Assembly (NCBI GenBank): GCA_964431105.1
Contig: CAYSIR010000042.1
Span: 1 to 23,253 of the forward strand
Source of the DNA: RECH01 sp964431105
GTDB lineage: Bacteria; Cyanobacteriota; Cyanobacteriia; RECH01
Length of the DNA: 23,253 bases
Direction: 5' to 3'
Shown: positions 1 through 8,090 of the stretch, piece by piece
How the letters are laid out: the number at the start of each line of letters is the position of its first letter
Numbering within the stretch: position 1 is the first letter of the stretch
The notes under the pieces: model-generated
Databases searched by the model: none
What the model was told of the DNA's origin: nothing
What the model saw: the letters and a program-made list of their open reading frames with translations, nothing else
Position numbers and translations under genes: made by a program

Positions 1-709
1 TGAACCAGGTCTGCTTAGAGCAACCCGCTGCGTCACGATGGCGGGATCACCTCCCCGTGGGCAACAGACGGCTCAACGGCGCATTGATTCTCTATTCCAA
101 AATGCGATCGAGTGGGTTTTTCACCCTAGCCCAGAAGCCAGCCGCTTGAGTTGCGCTAATCGCGTTTTTATAAGGCTGAAAAAATGGAAGACTAGCGTTC
201 ACCGCTGGCGGCTTTAGGGCATCAGGCATAGCATTCGCCCAATCTCGCCCTAAAGGATGCGCTGTTGCAAATCAATCTGAGGCACTTGGGCAAATCATGC
301 AAAGGTTCACGCGCCCCCTTCGACGCTCCCACTACGTTAACTATTCACGGTTAGGCAGGAAAATCAGGGGTATCACTGCCCGTCTCGATCGCTTGACCCT
401 TGCTGAAAATGGCTTCGAGTCTTGAACCCGATCAGAGCATGGAGTCTAGTCAACCAATCCAGCCCAATGCCTCAGCGCCGATAGGCGGATGCGATCGCAT
501 CATGGAGCATTTAGGAGGCAGCAGCTAGGGCGCGTTAAAACGTTTGGTGCATCACGCTGATCATAGATTAAAGCCAAGTCTTGCCTAGGCCAATAACCCA
601 ATGTGGGATTCGTGTGGCTGATACCGACCCTTAGCGAATTGTTGGCGAAGGGGTTCATCTTGAGTTCAAACTCAATTCAGGCTAAAGCTCTTAATTTAGC
701 CGTGATCCC
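1..709. other. Left-edge stretch without an assignable gene
   Basis: This is 709 bases with no gene I can support. One + frame is open from the window edge (base 2) to a TAG at 215-217, about 71 codons, and a second + frame is open for about 49 codons. Neither translation resembles a family I know, so a truncated 3' end of an upstream gene is possible but unproven. The remainder has many stops in all frames. Near the end of the ABC-F gene two small inverted repeats occur: TTGAGTT/AACTCAA at 660-675 and GGCTAAA/TTTAGCC at 680-701. Confidence 0.5.
680..701 (-). terminator. Weak hairpin downstream of the ABC-F gene
   Basis: The arms GGCTAAA and TTTAGCC pair perfectly around an 8-base loop, 9 bases past the stop of the ABC-F gene when read on the minus strand. 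No T-run follows, so factor-independent termination is doubtful. A second short hairpin (660-675) lies just beyond. Confidence 0.25.
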
Positions 710-2416
710 TTAACGTTTTTTGGCTTTCTGCTTCTGTTTTTGTTTATCACGTTTGGCGGCAGCTTTGGCTTCTTTTTCAGCCGCGATCGCTTCTAGGCGT
801 GCTTTTTCCCTTTCTTCAGCAACTTTATCCAGGTAGTAATGATAATCTCCACGATAGAGATGTAGCTCGCCGTCGCGAATTTCAACAATTTTAGTCGCTA
901 CTTTAGAGATGAAATAGCGATCGTGCGAAACCACAATCAGCGTTCCGTCGTACTCGCACAACGCCGTCTCCAACATTTCCTTTGCAGGAATATCCAAATG
1001 GTTGGTTGGCTCATCCAATACCAAAAGATTGGCTGGACTCAGCAGCATCTTAGCTAACGCTAGCCGCGCTTTTTCGCCGCCGCTCAGCGCATCAACCGTC
1101 TTAAAGACCGTGTCTTTGCTGAACAGGAACCGTCCGAGCAGTGTCCGCACTTCCTCGTTCGTCCAGTCCGGCACCTCATCGTGAATGGTATCCATGACTG
1201 TTTTTGACAACTCCAAGGCTTCCGCTTGGTTTTGCTCAAAATATCCTGGAATCACATTATGATCCCCAAGGGCAGCGATTCCCTCATCGGGGGATTGCAT
1301 TCCCATGATGATCCGCAATAGGGTTGATTTACCCGCACCGTTTGGGCCCAGAATCGCAACGCGATCGCCCCGTTCAATCAGTAAGTTAGCGCCCAAAAAC
1401 AAAATATTTTCATTGAAGGTATAGACCAAGTCCTTGATCCTAACCACCTCTCGACCACTGCGAGGAGCAGGCGGAAACTTAAAATGGAGCGATCGCATAT
1501 CGGTCGTCGGGGCTTCAATCCGCTCAACCTTTTCAAGCTGTTTCTCGCGGCTTTTGGCTTGGGTGCTGCGGGTGGCGCTAGCCCGGAATCGCTCAACAAA
1601 GGCCTGCTGTTTTTCAATCTCTTTTTGCTGTCGCTCGTAGGTGCTAAGTTGGGCCAGTTTTGCTTCTTCTTTTTGGGCCAGGTAGGCGCTGTAGTTACCG
1701 AGATAGGTGGTTGAAACGCCACGCTCGGTTTCTACAACTTGAGTGCAGAGGCGATCGAGAAATTCCCGGTCGTGGGATACAATTACTATCGGTGTATTCA
1801 GGGCTTTCAAATAGATTTCAAGCCACTCAATCGTTTCTAAGTCCAAATGGTTCGTTGGCTCGTCTAGCAGCAGCAGGTCTGGACTTTGCAGCAAAATTTT
1901 GCCCAAACTCATCCGCATCTGCCAACCGCCGCTGAAGGCACTCACTAGGCGATCGCCATCTTCAGCCGAGAAACCCATCTCTGGAAAAATCTTTTCAATA
2001 CGCGCTTCTAGGCTATAGCCGTCCAAAGACTCGAAGCGACGCTGCAAGCGATCGAGTTCGTGAATTAAATCATCTAACTGCTCTAGGTTCGCCGTCTGCA
2101 TCTCGTGCTGAACATGATGAAGCTTCATTTGAACCTGGTTGGCTTCTGCAAACACCGTCCAAAATTCTTCGCGCACGGTGCGTCCAGGATCAACTTCAAA
2201 CTCTTGGGTGAGATAGGCGATATGTAGATTATTGGGGCGAATGATTTCACCGGAAGTTGCCGTTTCTTCACCGGCAATGATCCGAAGCTGAGTTGATTTG
2301 CCAGCGCCGTTAACCCCAACTAATCCAATGCGATCGCCCTCTTTCACCTCCCAGTTGACATCCTTGAGGACTTCGCCCGTGGGGTAGATTTTGCAAATGT
2401 GCTCTAGGCGTAGCAT
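710..2416 (-). CDS. ABC-F family ATP-binding protein (EttA/Uup/YdiF-like)
   Basis: 568 residues with two ABC ATPase domains in one chain and no membrane segment, which is the ABC-F plan. These soluble ATPases act on the ribosome (translation factors, some antibiotic protection) rather than in transport. Visible motifs are Walker A GVNGAGKST (residues 34-42) and GPNGAGKST (about 357-365), signatures LSGGW and LSGGE, and in each half a Walker B LLLDEPTNHLD or LVLDEPTNHLD. Between the halves lies a charged helical linker rich in Q, K, E and R, the position of the interdomain P-site tRNA-interaction motif. The C-terminal tail of about 40 residues is Lys/Ala/Glu-rich and probably binds RNA or is a coiled coil. 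The ATG is preceded by a strong AGGAGG (2422-2427 on the minus strand). The subfamily cannot be fixed by eye. No resistance context is visible, so a housekeeping role is more likely. Confidence 0.95.
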   Translation of the reverse strand: MLRLEHICKIYPTGEVLKDVNWEVKEGDRIGLVGVNGAGKSTQLRIIAGEETATSGEIIRPNNLHIAYLTQEFEVDPGRTVREEFWTVFAEANQVQMKLHHVQHEMQTANLEQLDDLIHELDRLQRRFESLDGYSLEARIEKIFPEMGFSAEDGDRLVSAFSGGWQMRMSLGKILLQSPDLLLLDEPTNHLDLETIEWLEIYLKALNTPIVIVSHDREFLDRLCTQVVETERGVSTTYLGNYSAYLAQKEEAKLAQLSTYERQQKEIEKQQAFVERFRASATRSTQAKSREKQLEKVERIEAPTTDMRSLHFKFPPAPRSGREVVRIKDLVYTFNENILFLGANLLIERGDRVAILGPNGAGKSTLLRIIMGMQSPDEGIAALGDHNVIPGYFEQNQAEALELSKTVMDTIHDEVPDWTNEEVRTLLGRFLFSKDTVFKTVDALSGGEKARLALAKMLLSPANLLVLDEPTNHLDIPAKEMLETALCEYDGTLIVVSHDRYFISKVATKIVEIRDGELHLYRGDYHYYLDKVAEEREKARLEAIAAEKEAKAAAKRDKQKQKQKAKKR

Positions 2417-2641
2417 AGATTCCTCCTGGGGTGACTGCGATCGCGGACAGCGAGTGTTACAACTGCGTTACGTTCATTCTAGTCGCTTGTCTGCCCGGAT
2501 CGAAGGGCAGCATGGGAGGGACTCGCCAGCCACTCGCCAACCCCCTCCGCTGCAACGCTCCGACAAGATGATTGAAGATTAATCCGTTTTGTCCGTCACC
2601 CAGCAGTATTCCAGTTCCTATCGTTCACATCAAGCCCTATC

Positions 2642-2728
2642 GGTATAGCGCTCAGCAGAAAGCCTAGGAATGTTTGTGGAACCGCCGTCCCAATCCTATC
2701 TCCCAAGCAAAGTGGCTCCTGCCATATC
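2642..2728 (+). repeat. Interspersed repeat family 2, copy 1
   Basis: This block aligns with 11044-11141 in the same orientation. Shared stretches include GCGCT-AGCAGAAA, TTTGTGGAAC and AAGCAAA-T-GCT-CT. This copy lacks about 12 bases that form the right side of an internal hairpin in copy 2. Its ends, GGTATAGC and GCCATATC, are imperfect inverted repeats of each other, which suggests a small mobile or formerly mobile element. It carries no coding capacity. Confidence 0.5.
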
Positions 2729-3060
2729 AAGAGTTTGCAAAGCTGGTGATGCAGATAGCAGCGTCATCTTGCGAGTTTGCTAGTTTGTATGATGTCGATG
2801 AGCCGTTCGGCGCAGGATTACTGTTTAATTTAGGCGCTCTAAACAAGCGACAGGTTACGCGATCGCTCTTCCAATCAGCCATCCAGGCTCCTTTCCCAGG
2901 GGAACGCCCCATCCACTGAGATGACGTCTGTATAGGCTGGAACGAACCGCAAAAGAAGCGCGATGCCATTGTTTTTCACCTTGCGGGTGGCTTGGGGTGA
3001 ACCTGATGCAGTATATTCGGGGATCTCGTACTTTTACGGTTGCTTTTACAACCCGTTCTA

Positions 3061-3082
3061 TACTGATAAGGTACTGATAAGG
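3061..3082. repeat. Perfect 11-bp tandem duplication
   Basis: TACTGATAAGG occurs twice head to tail (3061-3071 and 3072-3082) with no mismatch, in non-coding sequence. Confidence 0.8.
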
Positions 3083-3117
3083 CAGCTTCTGGTGGAAGCA
3101 ATGCCAGTATCAATCCG

Positions 3118-3143
3118 TTACTGTGCAGCATTACTGTGCAGCA
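3118..3143. repeat. Perfect 13-bp tandem duplication
   Basis: TTACTGTGCAGCA occurs twice head to tail (3118-3130 and 3131-3143). A third partial unit follows, starting TTGCTCAGC. It lies 36 bases after the 11-bp duplication. Confidence 0.8.
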
Positions 3144-3235
3144 TTGCTCAGCCTCACGGCACAGTTTGGTCATGCTCATAGGCTGTACTCAGACTAAGCC
3201 TCAAACCGAAATGGATCGCGCGATGAGTGAACATT

Positions 3236-3601
3236 TCAACCGCAGAAACCGTCCTCAGCAACGTGCCGACTGCGATCGCTGCACTGCGGTTCCTGAATGA
3301 GCAGAGTCAGCCATCGGATTAGCTGATCAAAGATGACTCGACCGGTTGAGCTGAGGTCACCCTCTAATTGACTGACAAAAGATTCGGTATTGGGCGCGGA
3401 AGCCGCCTTCTTGCAGGATTTTAGTCCATGTAGGGGTCAGGGTTCCGGCCCCTTCCAGTGGCGAAGGTTGAGCAAGTTTTGTCCGTCAACCAGGGGAACA
3501 ACACCCAGCGCCCGCAGCCTTTCAACGGTTGGGTCAGTCAGTCCGGTCAGCCGCCTAGCCGCACCGCCGTCTGACAATAGGTCGTCACCGCTCGATCGCA
3601 T
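3236..3601 (-). pseudogene. Possible gene relic with one in-frame stop
   Basis: Read on the minus strand from an ATG at 3601, one frame runs 122 codons to a TGA at 3236-3238, interrupted only by a TGA at 3437-3439. The product has protein-like stretches such as LRALGVVPLVDGQNLLNL before the internal stop and DLSSTGRVIFDQLIRWL after it. The DGQN-coding part is repeated almost exactly at 2587-2603 in the corresponding frame. I do not recognise a family, and a single-stop frame of this length could arise by chance, so this is a tentative call. Confidence 0.2.
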
Positions 3602-3787
3602 TCATACGGCGTTACGCTCGGCAGATCACCCGTTGGGCGATCGCTCCGATTTTCAGGCATTCAGGGTTCCCTACCATCATCTCAACCGTTTCCCATAATT
3701 CTCATGATGATGTTGCATCAATCCGTATGTATCGCATGAACCGCACGGATAGATTGACAAACTGTTCATAATTCTTCAGAGGCAAAG

Positions 3788-6337
3788 GTGAAGACGGTGT
3801 CTACTGAGAACGTGAGTGCTTACGACCAGGCCGTACAGTCGCAAATTACGGCGCAGCTTCGTCAGCAAATTTCAACATTATCCGCACTACTTGAGAATAC
3901 CCAAGATGCCGTGTGGTCTGTCAATGCAGATTATTGCATCACGGCGATCAATCTCATTTTTCAACAGCAGTTTGTAGCTGTCTATGGTCGTAGCCTGCAA
4001 GTGGGCGATCGCCATCTCGATTGTCTGCCCAGTGAAGAACGCGATCGTTGGCAGCAGTTTTATGACCGGGCCCTCAACGGGGAAAGCTGCACAGCCGAGT
4101 TTCATTATCAAGTGCCAGGGGTTCCGGCTTACATCGAATTCTCATTCAATCCCATTTTGACCCAAAGTTGCCAAGTCGCTGGGGTTGCCGTTTTTGGGCG
4201 CAATATTAGCGATCGCAAACGCACTGACCGAGCCTTAAAGGATGCCAAAGACCAGATGCAGGCCGTGCTAGATGCCGTTCCAGGCTGTATCTCTTGGTTT
4301 AGCGCCGACCTCACCTATCTTGGGATCAATCGCTACCTGGCCGCCACATTTCGCCTAGAGGCAGAGTCCTTCATTGGCAAGAAAATCGGTTTCATGGAAT
4401 CCAGCCCAGGCTTTGCCGAGTTTGTCGAGCAATTTTTCCAAACCTCGCTTCAGGAAAGCGAAGTTGAAATTATGGCAACGGTCGATGGGCACCCGCGCCA
4501 GTACCTCATCGTGGCGCAGAAATATCATCACTCTCAGGCGGCGGTATTTGTGGGATTAGACATTACCGAACGCAAACGTGTGGAAGAGGCCCTGCGCGAA
4601 AGCCAAGAACGCTACGCCTTGGCGGTGCGGGGCGCTAATGATGGACTGTGGGACTGGAATCTTCGTACCGCTACCGTTTATTTTTCACCCCGATGGAAAT
4701 CCATGCTAGGCTACGGCGATCGCGACATTGGCAACTCTCCCGACGAATGGCTGAAGCGGGTTCACCCAGAAGAGTTGGATTGGCTAAAGGCCCAAATTGA
4801 GGCCCACATTGCCGGGCGATCGCCCAATTTTGAAGTGGAACATCGGATGCTGCATCGGGATGGCACCTACCGCTGGATGCTGAGCCGTGGGTTAGCCGTT
4901 CGGGATGGCGAGATTGCCTACCGGATGGCTGGCTCCCAAACCGACATTACTGAACGCAAACGGGCTGAAGAACAACTTTTGCATGATGCACTCCATGATT
5001 CGCTGACCGGGTTGTTCAACCGCGCGCTTTTTATGGATCGCCTGAGCCATGCGATCGACCAAGCCCAGCGCCAAAGCCACTATCTATTTGCCGTACTGTT
5101 TCTAGATTTGGATCATTTCAAAATGATCAATGACAGTCTGGGGCACATGATTGGGGATGAGTTGCTCATTGCGATCGCCCGTCGATTGGAAAGCTGTCTG
5201 CGGCCGGGCGATACTCTAGCGCGGCTGGGCGGCGATGAATTTACCATCCTGCTCGAAAATATTCACGACCTGAGCGAAGCCACCCGCATCGCGGACACCA
5301 TTCACCAGCAACTCGAACATCCGTTTCGCTTACAGGATCAAGATATTTTTACAACCGCTAGCATTGGCATTGCCCTCAGCGATACCGCCTACCACTCTGC
5401 CGATGATCTGTTGCGTAGCGCAGATACTGCCATGTATCGTGCAAAATCGCTTGGGCGGGCCTGCCATGAAATTTTCAATGTAGAAATGTACGACCAAGTA
5501 GTGACTCGGCTCAAGATGGAAACCGACCTGCGCCTGACGCTAGCCTCCAGCCAAATTCCGACCACATTGGAGATGGCTGACACGTCCCAGGATTTTCAGA
5601 TGCAGTATCAGCCCATTATTTCCCTGACCACCGGGCAGGTTATTGGGTTTGAGGCGCTAGTGCGCTGGCTGCATCCCCATCGCGGGTTAATTTCGCCAGC
5701 GGAGTTTATTCCAGTAGCGGAAGAAACGGGGTTAATTATGCAAATTGGGCAGTGGACGCTGCGCGAAGCCTGCCGACAGCTCAAGGTTTGGCAACAGCAG
5801 TTTTCACACTCTAGTTTGTCGATGAGTGTGAATCTCTCTAGTCGGCAATTTTCATCCCCAGATTTGATTCAGCAAGTTCAGCAGACGATCGCAGATTTTA
5901 GACTGGATGCCCGCACGCTCAAGCTCGAAATTACCGAAAGTTCCGTCATGGATGATGCCAAGGCCGCGACCCAAATGCTGCGTCAGCTTAAACAACTCAA
6001 CACCCAACTGCTAATTGACGACTTTGGCACAGGGTATTCGTCCCTCAGTTATTTGCACCAGTTCCCTATTGATACTGTCAAAATTGACCAGTCTTTTGTG
6101 CGCTGTATGGGCACAGAGCAAAATGGAGAGGCGATCGTGCGAGCAATTATTGGGCTGGCCCATAACCTGGGGATGACAGTCATCGCTGAAGGCGTTGAAG
6201 AGCAAATGCAGATGGAACACCTCAGCCGTTTTCATGCGGAATATGCGCAGGGCTACTATTTTGCGCGACCGCTGACCGCAGAAGATGCCACGATGCTGTT
6301 GACGACCGGCCCCTGCTGGCTGCCCTGCGCCAGTTGA
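3788..6337 (+). CDS. PAS-PAS-PAS-GGDEF-EAL cyclic-di-GMP signalling protein
   Basis: 849 residues, soluble, with no signal peptide or membrane helix. Three PAS-like sensor domains (about residues 33-145, 155-262 and 268-395), each ending in a D-I/T-T/S-E/D-RK linker motif, precede a diguanylate cyclase domain and a phosphodiesterase domain. The cyclase has an intact GGDEF (481-485) and an RxxD product-inhibition site (RPGD, 472-475) at the usual distance. The EAL domain has EAL (622-624), NLS, TES, DDFGTG (744-749), a K-x-D dyad (KIDQSF) and EGVE. By motif both catalytic halves should be able to work, making and breaking c-di-GMP under control of the PAS inputs. The third PAS resembles the PAS_3 type (FSPRWKSMLGY, then HRDGTYRWM). 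Ligand or cofactor of the PAS domains cannot be read. The start is GTG, preceded by AGAGG. The membrane-protein gene follows 82 bases later. Confidence 0.95.
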   Translation: MKTVSTENVSAYDQAVQSQITAQLRQQISTLSALLENTQDAVWSVNADYCITAINLIFQQQFVAVYGRSLQVGDRHLDCLPSEERDRWQQFYDRALNGESCTAEFHYQVPGVPAYIEFSFNPILTQSCQVAGVAVFGRNISDRKRTDRALKDAKDQMQAVLDAVPGCISWFSADLTYLGINRYLAATFRLEAESFIGKKIGFMESSPGFAEFVEQFFQTSLQESEVEIMATVDGHPRQYLIVAQKYHHSQAAVFVGLDITERKRVEEALRESQERYALAVRGANDGLWDWNLRTATVYFSPRWKSMLGYGDRDIGNSPDEWLKRVHPEELDWLKAQIEAHIAGRSPNFEVEHRMLHRDGTYRWMLSRGLAVRDGEIAYRMAGSQTDITERKRAEEQLLHDALHDSLTGLFNRALFMDRLSHAIDQAQRQSHYLFAVLFLDLDHFKMINDSLGHMIGDELLIAIARRLESCLRPGDTLARLGGDEFTILLENIHDLSEATRIADTIHQQLEHPFRLQDQDIFTTASIGIALSDTAYHSADDLLRSADTAMYRAKSLGRACHEIFNVEMYDQVVTRLKMETDLRLTLASSQIPTTLEMADTSQDFQMQYQPIISLTTGQVIGFEALVRWLHPHRGLISPAEFIPVAEETGLIMQIGQWTLREACRQLKVWQQQFSHSSLSMSVNLSSRQFSSPDLIQQVQQTIADFRLDARTLKLEITESSVMDDAKAATQMLRQLKQLNTQLLIDDFGTGYSSLSYLHQFPIDTVKIDQSFVRCMGTEQNGEAIVRAIIGLAHNLGMTVIAEGVEEQMQMEHLSRFHAEYAQGYYFARPLTAEDATMLLTTGPCWLPCAS

Positions 6338-6408
6338 GTAAGGTCTGATTCAGGCGGTTCAGCCTTAGGCGAGAACGGTACACTGAGCAATAGACATTAG
6401 CAATGGTC

Positions 6409-6414
6409 AGGAGG
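6409..6414 (+). promoter_or_regulatory. Strong ribosome-binding site
   Basis: A perfect AGGAGG lies 5 bases before the ATG at 6420 and fixes that start. A second ATG directly follows the first. Confidence 0.7.
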
Positions 6415-6419
6415 AGCGC

Positions 6420-6893
6420 ATGATGAACCAAACTGCCACTGGACTTAGCCGCCGCCAGCATCTTTGGATTGCGGCACTGATTTGGAGCATTGTTGGGGTC
6501 GGGCTATTCACGATGGGAACAGTCTTCTGGTTCCATTTTCCCTATCTAGGCGACTTGGATGCACGCCATCTCGGAGTTGGGGCGATCGCTCTTAGCATTG
6601 GATTCATCAAAGGCAAACTCATTCTCGATCGCACCGCTAACCGCGTCATCGAGCGGGTGAACGAACTGAATGACCCCAACCCCCTCCGCAGCATTTACAA
6701 AATGTTTGGGCTGAAAACCATCCTGTTGATTCTAGCGATGATAACCATTGGCATTGCCCTGCGGCGAGCGGGCGTGAGCTTTGAAATTCGGGGACTGGTC
6801 TATATGGCAGTAGGAGCAGCGTTGATGTGGAGCTGCTGGCGCTATTGGTTGGCCGCTGCCCAGCCAAATCCTACGGCATCTGCTTCGGAGTAG
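6420..6893 (+). CDS. Conserved-type small membrane protein, function unknown
   Basis: 157 residues with four likely transmembrane helices at about 15-38, 50-69, 98-118 and 122-147. A short cytoplasmic-looking middle (KLILDRTANRVIERVNELNDPNPLRSIYK, in part) lies between helices 2 and 3. There is no enzymatic motif and no cysteine pair. The start is supported by AGGAGG. The gene sits between the c-di-GMP gene and cysQ in the same direction. Nothing in the sequence ties it to either function. I do not recognise a named family. Confidence 0.8.
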   Translation: MMNQTATGLSRRQHLWIAALIWSIVGVGLFTMGTVFWFHFPYLGDLDARHLGVGAIALSIGFIKGKLILDRTANRVIERVNELNDPNPLRSIYKMFGLKTILLILAMITIGIALRRAGVSFEIRGLVYMAVGAALMWSCWRYWLAAAQPNPTASASE

Positions 6894-6990
6894 CGTACCG
6901 CCAATTCTAAGTAGCGGATAGCAGCAGTTACTGGGGCGATCGCAGGTTTGATATGATGCGATGGGCCGACCATAACCAAGGAGCGTCATT

Positions 6991-7884
6991 GTGAGCTTGC
7001 CAAACAGCATTGCGGGAACATCCCTCGATCACCTCATAGAGCTAACCCGATCCATTGGCTGGGGAGCAGCCGATATTTTGCGCGCCTACTACCGGGGTGA
7101 AACCCCATCGGGTGCGGCAGCGGATCTCGACGTTCAAGAAGGCAAAGATGGCCCTGTTACAGCAGCAGACTTGGCGGCCAATCGCTACATTCTGGGTCGG
7201 CTCACTGAGGCGCTCGGTCATGAGGTCTTCGGCTACCTCAGCGAAGAAACCTATAAAACCCAGGGACGGAACAGTCCCTTCCCCAACGAATGGCTATGGA
7301 TTATTGATCCCCTCGATGGAACCCGCGATTTTATTGACAAGACGGGTGAATATGCGCTGCACATTGCGCTAGCACGCCAAGGACGGCCGGTGCTGACGGT
7401 GGTTGTGTGCCCAGAACTCGGTCAGCTCTATTTTGCTAGTTTGGGCGGTGGGGCTTTTGTGGAAATGCGAGACGGTGCATCCACCCAGCTACGGGTGGCC
7501 CAACGCGATCGCCTAGAAAACCTCACCGTAGTAATGAGCCGCACCCATCGAGACGAGCGGTTTAATCAATTGCTGAAGCAGTTGCCCTGCCAGAACCAGA
7601 TTGCGGTCGGTAGCGTGGGCGGAAAGATTGCGGCCCTAGTGGATCAACGGGCAGACGTGTATCTCTCGCTTTCCGGGAAATCTGCGCCCAAAGACTGGGA
7701 TATGGCAGCTCCAGAACTCATTTTGACCGAAGCCGGTGGACAGTTCACCTACATGGATGAAACGCCGCTGCAATACAATCGAGGCGACGTGAACCAGTGG
7801 GGCTGCTTGATTGCTAGCAATGGTCAGTTTCATGGGGAGCTATGCCGTCTGGCTCGTCAAGTATTGGCAGAGGTAGATGCCTAG
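6991..7884 (+). CDS. cysQ: CysQ/inositol-monophosphatase family phosphatase
   Basis: 297 residues of the Mg-dependent, Li-sensitive phosphatase superfamily. The metal-site motifs are in order: SEE (84-86), DPLDGTRDF (106-114) and WDMAAPELIL (236-245). The likely reaction is removal of the 3'-phosphate of 3'-phosphoadenosine 5'-phosphate, a by-product of sulfate assimilation and of phosphopantetheine transfer. An inositol- or fructose-bisphosphate-type substrate cannot be excluded by eye. WDMA and the GDVNQWGCLIASN ending favour the CysQ side. The protein is about 50 residues longer than E. coli CysQ, mostly at the N-terminus. The start is GTG with AAGGAG at 6978-6983. It converges on ribF. 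Confidence 0.88.
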   Translation: MSLPNSIAGTSLDHLIELTRSIGWGAADILRAYYRGETPSGAAADLDVQEGKDGPVTAADLAANRYILGRLTEALGHEVFGYLSEETYKTQGRNSPFPNEWLWIIDPLDGTRDFIDKTGEYALHIALARQGRPVLTVVVCPELGQLYFASLGGGAFVEMRDGASTQLRVAQRDRLENLTVVMSRTHRDERFNQLLKQLPCQNQIAVGSVGGKIAALVDQRADVYLSLSGKSAPKDWDMAAPELILTEAGGQFTYMDETPLQYNRGDVNQWGCLIASNGQFHGELCRLARQVLAEVDA

Positions 7885-7983
7885 GCAGCAAAATCGCGTC
7901 CAGCATGATTGGGCTATGGCACGATTCTCGATCGCACCAATCCACTGTAAAAATGTCGCTATTCTTTTTGTGCAGCCTACTCT

Positions 7984-8005
7984 GGCAAATTTGTGTAAAT
8001 TTGCC
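7984..8005. terminator. Hairpin between convergent cysQ and ribF
   Basis: GGCAAATTT, loop GTGT, AAATTTGCC: a perfect 9-bp inverted repeat about 100 bases past the cysQ stop. No T-run follows on either side. A second inverted repeat, GACGTT/AACGTC, lies at 8039-8056, nearer the ribF stop. Their place between two convergent genes suggests transcription ends here in one or both directions. Confidence 0.4.
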
Positions 8006-8056
8006 TGACGAGCAGCAGTTGAACGGGGAAGGATGGGCGACGTTGATCCAAACGTC

Positions 8057-8090
8057 AGTCTAGAAGCCAATTTAGTCTAGAAACCAATCT
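8057..8090. repeat. 17-bp tandem duplication at the ribF 3' end
   Basis: AGTCTAGAAGCCAATTT (8057-8073) is followed directly by AGTCTAGAAACCAATCT (8074-8090), two differences in 17. The second unit runs into the stop codon of ribF (8089-8091 read on the minus strand), so the duplication abuts the coding end. Confidence 0.7.

Larger units (their letters stand above)
2428..3787. other. Long gene-poor stretch with decayed repeats
   Basis: About 1.36 kb between two divergent genes with no convincing intact gene. It holds one copy of a repeat also found near 11.1 kb (2642-2728), two perfect short tandem duplications (3061-3082 and 3118-3143), and a minus-strand frame with a single internal stop (3236-3601) that may be a gene relic. 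The sequence TTTTGTCCGTCACCCAG at 2587-2603 returns with one change at 3477-3493. The last part must contain the promoter of the PAS/GGDEF/EAL gene, but I see no well-spaced sigma-70 pair. The short ORFs here show no family resemblance. Confidence 0.55.

Noticed and set aside
1378..1722. A 114-codon minus-strand frame inside the ABC-F gene
   Set aside because: It overlaps the motif-bearing ABC-F frame in another phase and is Lys/Pro/Ser-rich, as expected of a shadow frame.
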